Shown here piece after piece: positions 31,028-39,795 of a DNA stretch of 41,712 bases; position 1 is the first letter of the stretch, and every line of letters starts with the position of its first letter. Both the position numbers and the translations under genes were made by a program. This DNA is from Pseudomonas sp. S37 (lineage in GTDB: Bacteria; Pseudomonadota; Gammaproteobacteria; Pseudomonadales; Pseudomonadaceae). Under the pieces are notes generated by a model. It worked only from the letters and a program-made list of their open reading frames with translations, had not been told where the DNA came from and did no database searches. The stretch covers positions 1 to 41,712 of the forward strand of contig NZ_JACVZC010000050.1 of assembly GCF_016658545.1 (NCBI RefSeq), read 5' to 3'.

Positions 31028-32805
31028 AGCGGCCGCCCATGAAGCTGCGCACGCGGCTTTTCCTTAGCATCTCGGCACTGGTCACCGTGGCCTTGCTCGG
31101 GCTGCTGCTGGGCCTGGTGAGCGTGCTGCAGATGGCCACGGTGCAACAACAACGGGTGCGTGATACTACCCATGCCCTGGAGGTGGGGCTGAAACTGCGG
31201 CAAAACCTGGGCGAACAGCTGACCTTGATCCTCGATGAGGACACTGCCCCGCAAAACCTGCGGCTGCTGCAAGAGAACTTTCAGGGTCTGCTCAACCAGG
31301 GTCTGGAGCAGGGCGGTGAACGCACCGGCTTCAGCAAGGCCAGCAGCAACTACCAGGCCTTTCTCCAGGCCTACCACAACAGCCCCGCACCTGCCCGCAG
31401 CATGGGCGTCGAGCAGCCACTGGGGGCCGCTTTCAACCAGGTGCGCACCGACCTGATCGACGCCCACAAGCAGGCGCTGGACCTGATCACCCGCAGCGAG
31501 GAACACAGCCGTGACCGCGCCTTGCTGGTCAGCGGTGTGCTGGGTTTGATGGGCCTGGTGGTACTGGTGCTAGGTTTCATTACCGCACACAACATTGCCC
31601 GGCGCTTCGGCCAACCGATCGAGGCCTTGGCCAAAGCGGCAGACCAGTTGGGCAAGGGCAACTTCGACGTCACCCTGCCGGTCACCCAGGCCACCGAACT
31701 GAATCAGCTGACCCGGCGCTTCGGCCTGATGGCCGATGCCTTGCGCAAGCACCAGGCCACCAACGTCGATGAACTGCTGGCCGGCCAGCAGCGTTTGCAA
31801 GCCGTGCTCGACAGCATCGACGACGGCTTGCTGATCATCGACCGCCAGGGCCGCCTGGAACACCTCAACCCGGTAGCACAGCGCCAGTTGGGCTGGAACG
31901 ACAGCCGGGTCGGCAGCAGCCTGGCCGAGGCATTGCAACGACCGGAGCTGGAGCAGCAACTGCGCCAGGTACTGCGCGGCGGCAGCCTCGACCGCCCGCC
32001 AGACGACCTGAACATGGAAGTGGATGAGGAATCGCGCCTGCTCACCTACAGCCTGACCCCGGTCAGCCACCCGCAAGGGCCGATCCTTGGCGCGGTGATG
32101 GTGCTGCACGATGTGACCGAGCAACGGGCCTTCGAGCGCGTGCGCAGTGAATTCGTGCTGCGCGCTTCCCATGAACTGCGCACCCCTGTGACCGGCATGC
32201 ACATGGCTTTCGGCCTGTTGCGCGAGCGGGTCAAGTTCCCGCCCGAGGCGCGCGAGAACGACTTGCTGGAAACCATCGGCGAAGAAATGCAGCGCCTGAC
32301 CCAATTGATCAACGATCTGCTCAACTTCTCACGCTACCAAAGCGGGTTGCAGAAACTCGAATTGGCACCGTGCGTCCTCGACGAATTGTTGGAGCGAGCG
32401 CAACTGCGCTTTGCCGACCAGGCCGACCACAAGCAGATCGAGCTGATCAAGGAACTGGAACTGCCACTGCCGCGCATCCTGGCCGACGCTCCACAGCTCG
32501 ACCGGGTGCTGGACAACCTGTTGCACAACGCCATCCGCCACACCGCCAGCGGCGGGCGTATACGCCTGCATGCGCGGCGGCACGCCGAGCGGGTGATCAT
32601 CAGTGTCGAAGACAATGGCGAGGGTATCGCCTATGGCCAGCAAGGGCGCATTTTCGAGCCCTTCGTGCAGGTAGGGCGCAAGAAAGGTGGCGCCGGGCTA
32701 GGATTGGCGCTGTGCAAGGAGATCGTGCAGCTGCACGGCGGGCGCATGGGCGTGTTCTCCCGGCCGGGGCAGGGGACGCAGTTCTACATGGCCCTGCCGG
32801 TCTGA
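31024..32805 (+). CDS. kinB: Sensor histidine kinase KinB
   Basis: A 593-residue membrane sensor kinase. In order it has a first membrane helix (LFLSISALVTVALLGLLLGLV), a periplasmic helical domain (about 35-165), a second helix (ALLVSGVLGLMGLVVLVLGFI), HAMP, PAS (DSIDDGLLIIDRQGRLEHLNP), and HisKA with His383 in RASHELRTPVTGM. The HATPase domain has N-box NLLHNAIRH, G1 DNGEGI and G2 GGAGLGLALC. All catalytic parts are present. The ATG overlaps the algB stop (ATGA); Met 31039 is an alternative. It sets AlgB phosphorylation. Its 3' end overlaps the convergent EAL gene by 22 bases. Confidence 0.94.
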   Translation: MKRPPMKLRTRLFLSISALVTVALLGLLLGLVSVLQMATVQQQRVRDTTHALEVGLKLRQNLGEQLTLILDEDTAPQNLRLLQENFQGLLNQGLEQGGERTGFSKASSNYQAFLQAYHNSPAPARSMGVEQPLGAAFNQVRTDLIDAHKQALDLITRSEEHSRDRALLVSGVLGLMGLVVLVLGFITAHNIARRFGQPIEALAKAADQLGKGNFDVTLPVTQATELNQLTRRFGLMADALRKHQATNVDELLAGQQRLQAVLDSIDDGLLIIDRQGRLEHLNPVAQRQLGWNDSRVGSSLAEALQRPELEQQLRQVLRGGSLDRPPDDLNMEVDEESRLLTYSLTPVSHPQGPILGAVMVLHDVTEQRAFERVRSEFVLRASHELRTPVTGMHMAFGLLRERVKFPPEARENDLLETIGEEMQRLTQLINDLLNFSRYQSGLQKLELAPCVLDELLERAQLRFADQADHKQIELIKELELPLPRILADAPQLDRVLDNLLHNAIRHTASGGRIRLHARRHAERVIISVEDNGEGIAYGQQGRIFEPFVQVGRKKGGAGLGLALCKEIVQLHGGRMGVFSRPGQGTQFYMALPV

Positions 32806-34409
32806 GGGCGTGGTGGCAGATGCCCTCGTGCCACCAGTTCGGCAAACTGCCGCGCATTCAACGGCCGGGCAAACAGCCAGCCCTGGCCATAATTGACACC
32901 CTCACTGTTCAACAACACCGCCTGGTCTTCACATTCGATACCTTCGGCAATCACCCGCAGGTGCAGGTCGTGGGCCATGCGAATGATATGCGGGGCAACG
33001 CCGCTGCTGGCAGCATCATGGCCCAGCGCATCGATGAACGCCTTGTCGATCTTCAGGCAGTCCACCGGCAAGGTCTGCAGGTAGGCCAGGCTGCAATAAC
33101 CGGTACCAAAATCGTCGATCAGCACCTGGTGCCCGACGGCGCGCAGCGCCTGCAGGTTGTCACGGGCCACCACCACGTCGATCAGGCCGCGCTCGGTCAC
33201 TTCAAAGGCAATCTGGCTGGGCGCCACCCGATGCAAGGCCAGCAGCCGTGCTGCCACCCGGCCAATCCGCGGCACCATCACATCGCAGGCCGCCAGGTTT
33301 ATCGAGATGTACAGCTTGGGGTGCGAGCGCAGCAACTGCCCCAGCTGTTCGAGCACACGTTGCAGGACAAAGTCAGTGATCTGGCGGATCTGCCCGGTGT
33401 TTTCCGCCAGCGGAATGAACAGATCCGGGCTGGTCAGTGAGCCGTCCGGACGACGCCAGCGCACCAGCGCTTCAGCCCCCACGCAGCGCCGGCTGTCGAG
33501 CTCGATGATCGGCTGGTAGAGCACCTGCAGCTCGCCACGGCGCAAGGCATGCTGCAACTCCGAACTCATCGAGCGCCGCTGCAGGATCAGTTGCAGCACC
33601 AGCCAGCCAATGCAGCAAGCGGCCAGCACGCTCCCGGGGAACAGCAACCACAGCATGCCGTTCATGCGCAGCGGCAGGCTGGCGCGCGGAGCAATCAGCA
33701 CCAACTGGTAATCAGGCGATTTGGTCGGCATGCGATAGATCAGCCGGTCGCTGAGTTCGAGCAGCGAGTTGTGGCTGTTCGTCCAGGCCGAGGGCGGGGG
33801 CCATACCTGTGGTGGGCCGAGCACCGGAATGGCGCGTGCACCGTTGTCGAGTACCACCACCAGGCTGCCGCCCGGGGGCAGGTCGACCACATCGGTCAGG
33901 TGCCCCCGGGAGGTGGAGACCAGAAACTTGCCCCGGCCCAGCATCAGTGCGGCCAGGTTCTCGTTCGGTTCGGTGGTGGTGTTGAGCCAGTAGCTGTACG
34001 TGGGGCCCTGGATGTCCGGTGCCCGCAGCGGCACGAACGCACGTTCATCACCCCGGTTGGAGCAGGCGACGTGACTATCCACATAAGCCGCTTCATAGAT
34101 GAACCGCGAACTCAGGCCAACCTGCTGCAAGGCAGCCAGCATCGCCGGGCTGCAGCCGCGTAATGGCTGCGCTTGCAGCAGGTCGACCCCTTCGCGCAAC
34201 TGGCCGAATACCTGCTCGAGGCGATCCAGAAAGCGCTCGCCCTGCGCGTTCATCTGTTCGCTCTCGCTTTGCTTCATCTGTTGCAGGGCAATGCCGATGC
34301 TGGCAGTCAGCAACAGCGCGGCGCTGGCCAACGCTGCCAAAGTGGCCAGCATCCAGGGACGGTAAAAAATTTGGCGCAGCAGGGCAATTAAAGATGACAT
34401 CGACGGCAT
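32784..34409 (-). CDS. CSS-motif EAL domain cyclic-di-GMP phosphodiesterase
   Basis: A 541-residue membrane enzyme. Residues 1-280 form a periplasmic sensor between two membrane helices (about 20-42 and 252-275) with cysteines at 86 and 116, matching the CSS-motif domain whose disulfide state controls activity; the motif itself reads CSN rather than CSS. The EAL domain (about 285-530) keeps catalytic residues: EALVRW (313-318), SINLAA, EVTERGL, DDFGTGYCSL, KIDKAF and IAEGIE. It should hydrolyse c-di-GMP, with redox control likely through the nearby DsbA-type system. Start ATG 34409, or Met 34400. No clear ribosome site. Confidence 0.9.
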   Translation of the reverse strand: MPSMSSLIALLRQIFYRPWMLATLAALASAALLLTASIGIALQQMKQSESEQMNAQGERFLDRLEQVFGQLREGVDLLQAQPLRGCSPAMLAALQQVGLSSRFIYEAAYVDSHVACSNRGDERAFVPLRAPDIQGPTYSYWLNTTTEPNENLAALMLGRGKFLVSTSRGHLTDVVDLPPGGSLVVVLDNGARAIPVLGPPQVWPPPSAWTNSHNSLLELSDRLIYRMPTKSPDYQLVLIAPRASLPLRMNGMLWLLFPGSVLAACCIGWLVLQLILQRRSMSSELQHALRRGELQVLYQPIIELDSRRCVGAEALVRWRRPDGSLTSPDLFIPLAENTGQIRQITDFVLQRVLEQLGQLLRSHPKLYISINLAACDVMVPRIGRVAARLLALHRVAPSQIAFEVTERGLIDVVVARDNLQALRAVGHQVLIDDFGTGYCSLAYLQTLPVDCLKIDKAFIDALGHDAASSGVAPHIIRMAHDLHLRVIAEGIECEDQAVLLNSEGVNYGQGWLFARPLNARQFAELVARGHLPPRPQTGRAM

Positions 34410-34503
34410 CCAGTTGATAACTAAGGTATAGCAACTGAATCAATAATCACCCGCGCCGTTTGGCGTTTCGCTGCAACCTTCACAATCCCATTGTGACCGC
34501 GGT

Positions 34504-34533
34504 GCCTGCTTCGCGGGCGCACCCGCTCCCACA
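34504..34533. repeat. Partial, diverged REP unit
   Basis: CTTCGCGGGCGCACCCGCTC followed by CCACA keeps the REP core but with GCGCAC in place of the usual centre. It lies between the amidase stop and the EAL gene start. Confidence 0.7.
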
Positions 34534-34557
34534 GAGGCCGCATATCCTCAATGAAGC

Positions 34558-35346
34558 TCAACGCATGCGGTTAAGCACCTGCAGCATCGCCGCCGTCTGC
34601 GCATCCGGCATGCCATCAAAACGCTGTGGGCGGAAACGCATCTGGAACGCGGCGATTACATGGCGGGTGGCCACATCCAGTACGCCGGTCTGTTCGATCT
34701 GGTAGCCGAACCGTGCCAGCTCCTGCTGGTACCAGCCAATGCTGGGTGGGTTGACGCTGAAATAGGCCTGCTGCCGTGCCACTGCATTGGCCTCAGGCCA
34801 GATTCCCAGGCCGACCTCGGCCAGGCGCTTCCACGGGAACAATGGCCCCGGGTCAAGCTTGCGCAGCGGGGCAATATCGCTGTGACCGATAATATGGCGT
34901 GGCTCGATGTTGTTGCGTTTGACAATATCCTTGAGCAGGGCAATCAGCGCCTGGATCTGCGCTTCGCTGTAAGGGTGCCAGACCCGGCCGTTCGGCGTAT
35001 CGGTAAAGCCTGGGTTGACGATCTCGATACCGATGGACGAGGAGTTCAGCCAGGTGCGCCCCTGCCACTGGCTGTCACCGGCATGCCAGGCGCGGCGGTT
35101 CTCATCCACCAGCTGATACACCGTCGCCGGGCCATCACCGATCAGGTAATGGCTGCTGACCTCACCATGGGTCAGCAACGCCAGGGAGCGCTCCAGCGAC
35201 GCATTGGTGTAATGCAGGACAACGAACTGAATGCGGTTGTCCTGGTTGGCCGAAGGGTGGCTGCGGTCGATGCGCAGGCCCGTCGAGCAACCGGCGACAG
35301 ACAACAGCAAAATGCAAATCAGGTTTTTTTTCAGCGTGGAAAGCAC
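34558..35346 (-). CDS. amiD: AmiD-like N-acetylmuramoyl-L-alanine amidase lipoprotein
   Basis: A 262-residue lipoprotein amidase. The lipobox is SVAGC near residue 20. The amidase_2 domain (about 38-185) has VLHYTNA and HIIGHSDIAPLRKLDPG, which give the two histidines and aspartate that bind zinc, and the catalytic Glu and Lys region. The C-terminal 70 residues form a peptidoglycan-binding domain (GYQIEQTGVLDVATRHVIAAFQMRFRP). It cuts the amide between MurNAc and the stem peptide, including anhydro-muropeptides, probably on the outer-membrane inner face. The start is GTG 35346, with GAGG at 8-base spacing. Confidence 0.92.
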   Translation of the reverse strand: MLSTLKKNLICILLLSVAGCSTGLRIDRSHPSANQDNRIQFVVLHYTNASLERSLALLTHGEVSSHYLIGDGPATVYQLVDENRRAWHAGDSQWQGRTWLNSSSIGIEIVNPGFTDTPNGRVWHPYSEAQIQALIALLKDIVKRNNIEPRHIIGHSDIAPLRKLDPGPLFPWKRLAEVGLGIWPEANAVARQQAYFSVNPPSIGWYQQELARFGYQIEQTGVLDVATRHVIAAFQMRFRPQRFDGMPDAQTAAMLQVLNRMR

Positions 35347-35412
35347 GTCGGTGGCCTCAGCGTATGAGCGCTACAGTATAACGTGCTCCCCGACGGCCGT
35401 GCTTGCCGCGAG

Positions 35413-35808
35413 TCAGCGGCTACACATCAGCATGAACTCCAGCGCGTTATCGCCGCTTGCGCCGGGCATATCCACCAACTGGGTCATTACGGTCACATGG
35501 CTGGCCCGCGGGGCACCGATCACTTTCGCCTGGCCATGCAGTTGTCGATCATAGCTACTGGCGTCGATAGGTGATGCCACGCAGAAACGCGGGTTGCCTT
35601 GCATCGCGGAAGGCTTGAGCAAGATCTTGTACTGGTTGAAGTAGTTGGGCTGCGCCTGCAGTTCGACGCTACTGATCCATTGAGGGGACTGCTGCAGCAG
35701 TGTGCCATCTGCAGCTACATGCGCTGTCAGTACGTTTTCCCTGGCGTGGGCGCCGGCCTGGAAGGCCAGCCCGATCATGAGCGCCACGCAGCCTGCTCGA
35801 ATTTTCAT
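35413..35808 (-). CDS. Exported protein of unknown function
   Basis: A 131-residue protein with a signal peptide (MIGLAFQAGAHA, cleavage about residue 22). The mature part has two cysteines (in PRFCVASP and the C-terminal MLMCSR) that may form a disulfide, and mostly beta-like alternating sequence. I do not recognise a family. AGGAAC precedes the ATG. It lies between the diguanylate cyclase and the amidase genes on the same strand, with gaps of 66 and 93 bases. Confidence 0.75.
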   Translation of the reverse strand: MKIRAGCVALMIGLAFQAGAHARENVLTAHVAADGTLLQQSPQWISSVELQAQPNYFNQYKILLKPSAMQGNPRFCVASPIDASSYDRQLHGQAKVIGAPRASHVTVMTQLVDMPGASGDNALEFMLMCSR

Positions 35809-35901
35809 GTTCCTGTTCCTTGTGTGGATCGACGCTGGCCAGCCACTTGCGGGCCAGGGTTGCAGTTTCGATCCACTCGGCAGCCGGAGCGCGGTAACTA
35901 T

Positions 35902-37848
35902 CTACCCCTGCTCGACGCGATTGCGCCCGTGCTCCTTGGCCCGGTACAGCGCCGCATCGGCACGCTTGAGCACCTGGTCGCCGCGCTCGCCAGAACGGAA
36001 AGCCGCCAGGCCGATCGAGGTGGTGATCACCACCCGCTCGCCCTTGAAGTGGAACGGGCAGGCTTCTACTGTCGCCCGCAGCACCTCGGCCACCTGTGCC
36101 GCTGCCGCCGGCGGTGTCTGCGGGAGTAGCAGGACGAATTCCTCACCGCCAAAACGGGCAATGAAGTCACGGCCACGCAAGCGCTTGTGCAGTTGGTCGG
36201 CAACGATCTTCAGCACTTTGTCGCCGGCCAGGTGCCCATAGCTGTCGTTGATGCGCTTGAAATGGTCCAGGTCGAGGATCGCCATCGCCAGGTGACCGCC
36301 GTTTTCCTGCCATTCGAGCATTTCGCGCTCAACCCGCTCGCTCCAGGCCGCCCGGTTGGGCAGGCCGGTGAGCGGGTCGAGCAGGGCCTTCTGGCGCTGT
36401 TCTTCCAGGTGCTCGCGATAACCAAGCGCCTCGTGCTCCATGTTTGCCACGCGCTCCGATAACCCTTGCAGGCGGCCGGCCAGTTCCTGCTCGCGGCGAT
36501 CACGCTCGTGCTTGTGCTCGTCCATGGTCACCAGCAAGCCTTCCAGGCGGTTCTCGAGGATGTGCTTGAGGCTGTCTACATCGGCGGCACCTTGCACACT
36601 GCTTTGCAGCCCGTCGACGTGCTCGCGCAACTGGGTATCCAGCGCACGGGCAGCGCTGCTGTTGTCGGCGTGGCCAGCGCTGGCCTCGTGCAGGTGGCTC
36701 TGGAAGCCTTCCAGGCGCTCGTTGAGCTGCTGCAGGTAAGTCTCGAATTCGTGCTGGCCGCTGTCGGTAATCGCCAGCATCAGCACCGCCAGGTCATCCA
36801 GCACCGGTATCAGCTCATACCAGTTCAGGCCGCGGGCAACCCGCGCGCGCATTTCCAGCGCCTGGGCCTTGTGCCGCTCGGGCAGGCTGAGGTCATCAAG
36901 CAGGCCGATCAGGGTTTGCTCGATGTGTGCGGCGACCTGGCTGTAAGGCGGCTCCACCGCGTAGGGCAGGGCATAGGGGCCGTCTTCGCCGAACGTTTCT
37001 TCCAGTGCCGGTAATGGCGCGGCATCAGGCAACGGCTCGCTGGCAGCGTCTTCAGGGGGGGGTGCTTCATTCTGCTGTGGCTGCAATACCGGCGGCATGT
37101 CGGTCGTTTCGATCGTTTCGATCAATGCCGGGCCTGATGCTTCCAGCTCTGGCTCGGGCGCTACGGCCACCTCGGCTACGGGCTCAGCGGAGGTTGGCAA
37201 CGGCAGTAACGCATCGACATCATTGAGTAGCGGGGCCTCGGCACTGGCCGGCTCCGCTTGGGGCTGAGGCTCACCAGCAGGCGCAGCCACTGGCACAAGC
37301 ACCGGCTCGTCCTGGGCATCGTCCTCACGGCTACCGAACAAGCGCTGCAGGAAGCCAGGGCGGGCGTCTTCACCCGGTTTGCCCAGGGCTGACAGCGCGC
37401 GCCCCTGCAAACCGCTCAGCTCACCCAGCAGCGGCGGCAGGTCGCGTGACTGCGCGACACCACCATCGAGCTTCTTCGCCAGCTTCTTCAAAGGCCGCGA
37501 AATATCGCTAGGTAGCGGCAAGCCTTGCAGTTGGCCAACCAGCGCAGTCAGCGCATCGCCCACCTGGTTCATGCGCGTTTCGCGACGCTGCTCGGAATCC
37601 AGCACGGCCTTTTCCAGGCGCGGGATCAACCCGGCGAGGCCGGCATCCATGTTGTCGCTACGGATGACCTCGCGCATCTCTTTCATGCACTCGTCCACTA
37701 CCTTGTCACTGCCTTCGGCAGCCAGGGTGCTACGCACCAGGCCGCGGCGCAGCAGGTCGAGGCGGGCGTCCCAACGGCGTTCGAGCTTTTCCTGCTGCTC
37801 GATGCTTTTAAGGTATTTTTCTTTCCAGCGCTCGGCTTCTTCGGTCAT
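35902..37848 (-). CDS. GGDEF domain diguanylate cyclase
   Basis: A 648-residue cytosolic protein. The N-terminal third is helical, a middle stretch (about 175-300) is Pro/Glu/Ala-rich and probably disordered, and a further helical region (about 330-480) precedes the GGDEF domain (about 490-648). The active site reads GGEEF (567-571), which is functional in most cyclases, and RGRD five residues earlier fits the RxxD product-inhibition site. It should make c-di-GMP. No membrane segment or sensor domain is recognised, so input comes through the helical part. It may counter the EAL enzyme upstream in the same region. Confidence 0.9.
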   Translation of the reverse strand: MTEEAERWKEKYLKSIEQQEKLERRWDARLDLLRRGLVRSTLAAEGSDKVVDECMKEMREVIRSDNMDAGLAGLIPRLEKAVLDSEQRRETRMNQVGDALTALVGQLQGLPLPSDISRPLKKLAKKLDGGVAQSRDLPPLLGELSGLQGRALSALGKPGEDARPGFLQRLFGSREDDAQDEPVLVPVAAPAGEPQPQAEPASAEAPLLNDVDALLPLPTSAEPVAEVAVAPEPELEASGPALIETIETTDMPPVLQPQQNEAPPPEDAASEPLPDAAPLPALEETFGEDGPYALPYAVEPPYSQVAAHIEQTLIGLLDDLSLPERHKAQALEMRARVARGLNWYELIPVLDDLAVLMLAITDSGQHEFETYLQQLNERLEGFQSHLHEASAGHADNSSAARALDTQLREHVDGLQSSVQGAADVDSLKHILENRLEGLLVTMDEHKHERDRREQELAGRLQGLSERVANMEHEALGYREHLEEQRQKALLDPLTGLPNRAAWSERVEREMLEWQENGGHLAMAILDLDHFKRINDSYGHLAGDKVLKIVADQLHKRLRGRDFIARFGGEEFVLLLPQTPPAAAAQVAEVLRATVEACPFHFKGERVVITTSIGLAAFRSGERGDQVLKRADAALYRAKEHGRNRVEQG

Positions 37849-37944
37849 GCCTGGATCCGCGAGGGGTGATACATCTGGGCTGTCTGATTACACACTGTCG
37901 GCGCGCGCCTGCAACTCTTGAGGGCGTGCGATGCTTTCGCTGCT

Positions 37945-38799
37945 TCAGCTCAAGACCGGCAGCGTATCCACAGTCAATGCATCAGGCAATCGGATCTCTA
38001 CCGCGACCGGAAGATGGTCGGAGATGGGCTGCGCCAGCACCTCGACACGCTCCAGGGTGAGGCTTGGGCTGAGCAGGATATGGTCCAGGCAACGCTGTGG
38101 TCGCCAGCTGGGGAAGGTGGCCTCGACCTGCGGGGCAACCAGGCCCAGGTCGCGCAGCGGCGAATGCTCCAGCAGGTCGGTGGCATGGGTGTTCATGTCA
38201 CCCATCAGCACCTGGTGGCGGTAACCGCCAATCAGTTCGCGGATGTAGCCCAGTTGCAGGGCACGGGTCTTGGCACCCAATGCCAGGTGCATCATCACCA
38301 CGATCAGCGCATCGTCGCCTTCGCCAAAACGCACCAGTATCGCCCCACGCCCGGCAGGGCCTGGCAAGGGGTGATCTTCGAGCAGTTGCGGCTTCAGGCG
38401 GCTGAGCACGCCATTGCTGTGCTGGGCAAAGCGCCCAAGGTTGCGGTTGAGCTGCTGGTACCAGTAGGGGAAGGCCCCCAGGTGCGCCAGGTGTTCGACC
38501 TGATTGATGTAGCCCGAGCGCAGGCTACCGCCATCGGCTTCCTGCAGGGCCACCAGGTCGAAGTCGCCCAACAGCTTGCCGATCTTCTGCAGGTTTCCGG
38601 CACGCCCGTTATGCGGCAGCAAGTGCTGCCAGCTACGGGTCAGGTAATGCCGGTAGCGCTCGGTGCTGATGCCCACCTGGATATTGAAACTGAGCAGCCG
38701 CAGGCGACCATCCTCGGGCAGGCCAGTGGCCTGCAGGTGATGCTCGTTGACCTGCGGCTGGTGCAGGCCAATGCCACGCGTAGCTCTGAAGCGGGGCAT
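37945..38799 (-). CDS. Endonuclease/exonuclease/phosphatase family protein
   Basis: A 284-residue EEP-fold protein. Motifs in order are LRLLSFNIQVGI (metal-site Asn), FDLVALQEADGGS (metal Glu), VLMGDMNTHATDL (catalytic Asp-x-Asn) and ISDHLPVAVEI (catalytic Asp-His), all intact. The substrate (DNA, phosphate ester or lipid) cannot be told. No signal peptide is seen. The start lies 12 bases after the dsbA stop, so it is probably read from the dsbA transcript. Confidence 0.88.
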   Translation of the reverse strand: MPRFRATRGIGLHQPQVNEHHLQATGLPEDGRLRLLSFNIQVGISTERYRHYLTRSWQHLLPHNGRAGNLQKIGKLLGDFDLVALQEADGGSLRSGYINQVEHLAHLGAFPYWYQQLNRNLGRFAQHSNGVLSRLKPQLLEDHPLPGPAGRGAILVRFGEGDDALIVVMMHLALGAKTRALQLGYIRELIGGYRHQVLMGDMNTHATDLLEHSPLRDLGLVAPQVEATFPSWRPQRCLDHILLSPSLTLERVEVLAQPISDHLPVAVEIRLPDALTVDTLPVLS

Positions 38800-38811
38800 G
38801 GGCTTCGCCGC

Positions 38812-39444
38812 TTACTTAGCGGCGCGCTCCTTGTCGATCAGCTGGTCGGCAACGTTCAGCACGCCTTCCGGCCCGCCAGCGGTACCCAGGTCGAAGCGGT
38901 ACTTGCCATTGACCACCATGGCCGGTACGCCGGTAATTTCATACTTCTTCGCCAGTTCCTTGGCCTGGTTGACCTGGCCCTTGATGGCGAACGAGTTGAA
39001 GGTGGCGAGGAACTTGTCCTTGTCCACGCCCTGTGTGGCGAGGAAGTCGGCCATGTCCTGCGGGTCGGTCAGGCGCTTGCGCTGGTTCTGGATGGCATCG
39101 AACACTGCGGCGTGCACCTTGTGCTCGACGCCCATGGCTTCGAGGGTCAGGAACATCTGGCCGTGGGCGTCCCATGGGCCACCGAACATGGCTGGAACGC
39201 GCTTGAAGTTGACGTCCTTGGGCAGCTTGTCGACCCAAGGGTTGATGGTTGGCTCGAAGTGGTAGCAGTGTGGGCAGCCGTACCAGAACAGCTCGACCAC
39301 TTCGATCTTGCCAGGCACGGAAACCGGAACAGGGTTGCTCAGCTCGATATATTCCTTGCCGGCAACAGGCTCGGCGGCCTGGACGGCAGTCATACCGAAT
39401 ACGCTGGCGGCGACCAGCGCAGCGCTGAGAATCAGTTTACGCAT
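38812..39444 (-). CDS. dsbA: Thiol:disulfide interchange protein DsbA
   Basis: A 210-residue periplasmic oxidase that puts disulfides into exported proteins. The signal peptide covers residues 1-23 (ending AVQAA). The thioredoxin fold holds active site CPHC at 57-60 in FWYGCPHCYHF and the cis-proline loop ITGVPAMVV. The length is usual for Pseudomonas DsbA. AGGAG is present upstream of the ATG. Partners in this window that may depend on it include the CSS-type EAL enzyme, the amidase region proteins and the cytochromes. Confidence 0.96.
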   Translation of the reverse strand: MRKLILSAALVAASVFGMTAVQAAEPVAGKEYIELSNPVPVSVPGKIEVVELFWYGCPHCYHFEPTINPWVDKLPKDVNFKRVPAMFGGPWDAHGQMFLTLEAMGVEHKVHAAVFDAIQNQRKRLTDPQDMADFLATQGVDKDKFLATFNSFAIKGQVNQAKELAKKYEITGVPAMVVNGKYRFDLGTAGGPEGVLNVADQLIDKERAAK

Positions 39445-39540
39445 GCTTTACTCCTGAGCATTCATGGGTCGCCACGACGCGACCTGTACTGAGACAGGCC
39501 GGGAAGGGCTCGAGTTCTGTAGTGTAACGGCTGCAGGCTG

Positions 39541-39566
39541 AAAAAAGGGCGGCCCGGCCACCCTTT
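39541..39566 (-). terminator. Intrinsic terminator of the cytochrome c4 gene
   Basis: On the minus strand AAAGGGTGG and CCGCCCTTT form a 9-base stem (one wobble pair) around CCGGG, followed by TTT (plus-strand A run 39541-39546). It lies 230 bases past the cytochrome c4 stop, beyond the REP pair. Confidence 0.88.
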
Positions 39567-39645
39567 CATCATTGGCCTACAACATTAACTGAAAGTTAAT
39601 ACGCCATCTGACACGACCATGGCACTCGCTGTCGGAAGCCATCCT

Positions 39646-39730
39646 TGTGGGAGCGGGCGTGCCCGCGAAACAGGCAACGCAGTGGATGGCACCGGCTTTG
39701 CCGGTGTTCGCGGGCAAGCCCGCTCCCACA
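39646..39730. repeat. Inverted REP pair around a CACCGGC-GCCGGTG core
   Basis: This has the same architecture as 25263-25347: TGTGGGAGCGGGCGTGCCCG, a spacer, the hairpin CACCGGC-TTT-GCCGGTG, then the facing REP ending CCGCTCCCACA. The REP core here has GCGTGC instead of the usual GTTTAC. Confidence 0.87.
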
Positions 39731-39795
39731 GGGATCGCGCTGGCTCTGCAAATTCAGAGCAAGACAGAATCACCCACAAGGACCCAGGTCGCCGG

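Larger units (their letters stand above)
39445..39795. other. Interval between dsbA and cytochrome c4 genes
   Basis: This 351-base gap holds the minus-strand terminator at 39541-39566 and the composite REP pair at 39646-39730. The dsbA promoter should lie in the left part but I cannot pick it out. No gene is seen. Confidence 0.6.

Noticed and set aside
37918..39492. 524-codon plus-strand frame across the EEP gene and dsbA
   Set aside because: It runs antisense to two well-supported genes and their junction, and has no recognisable domain.
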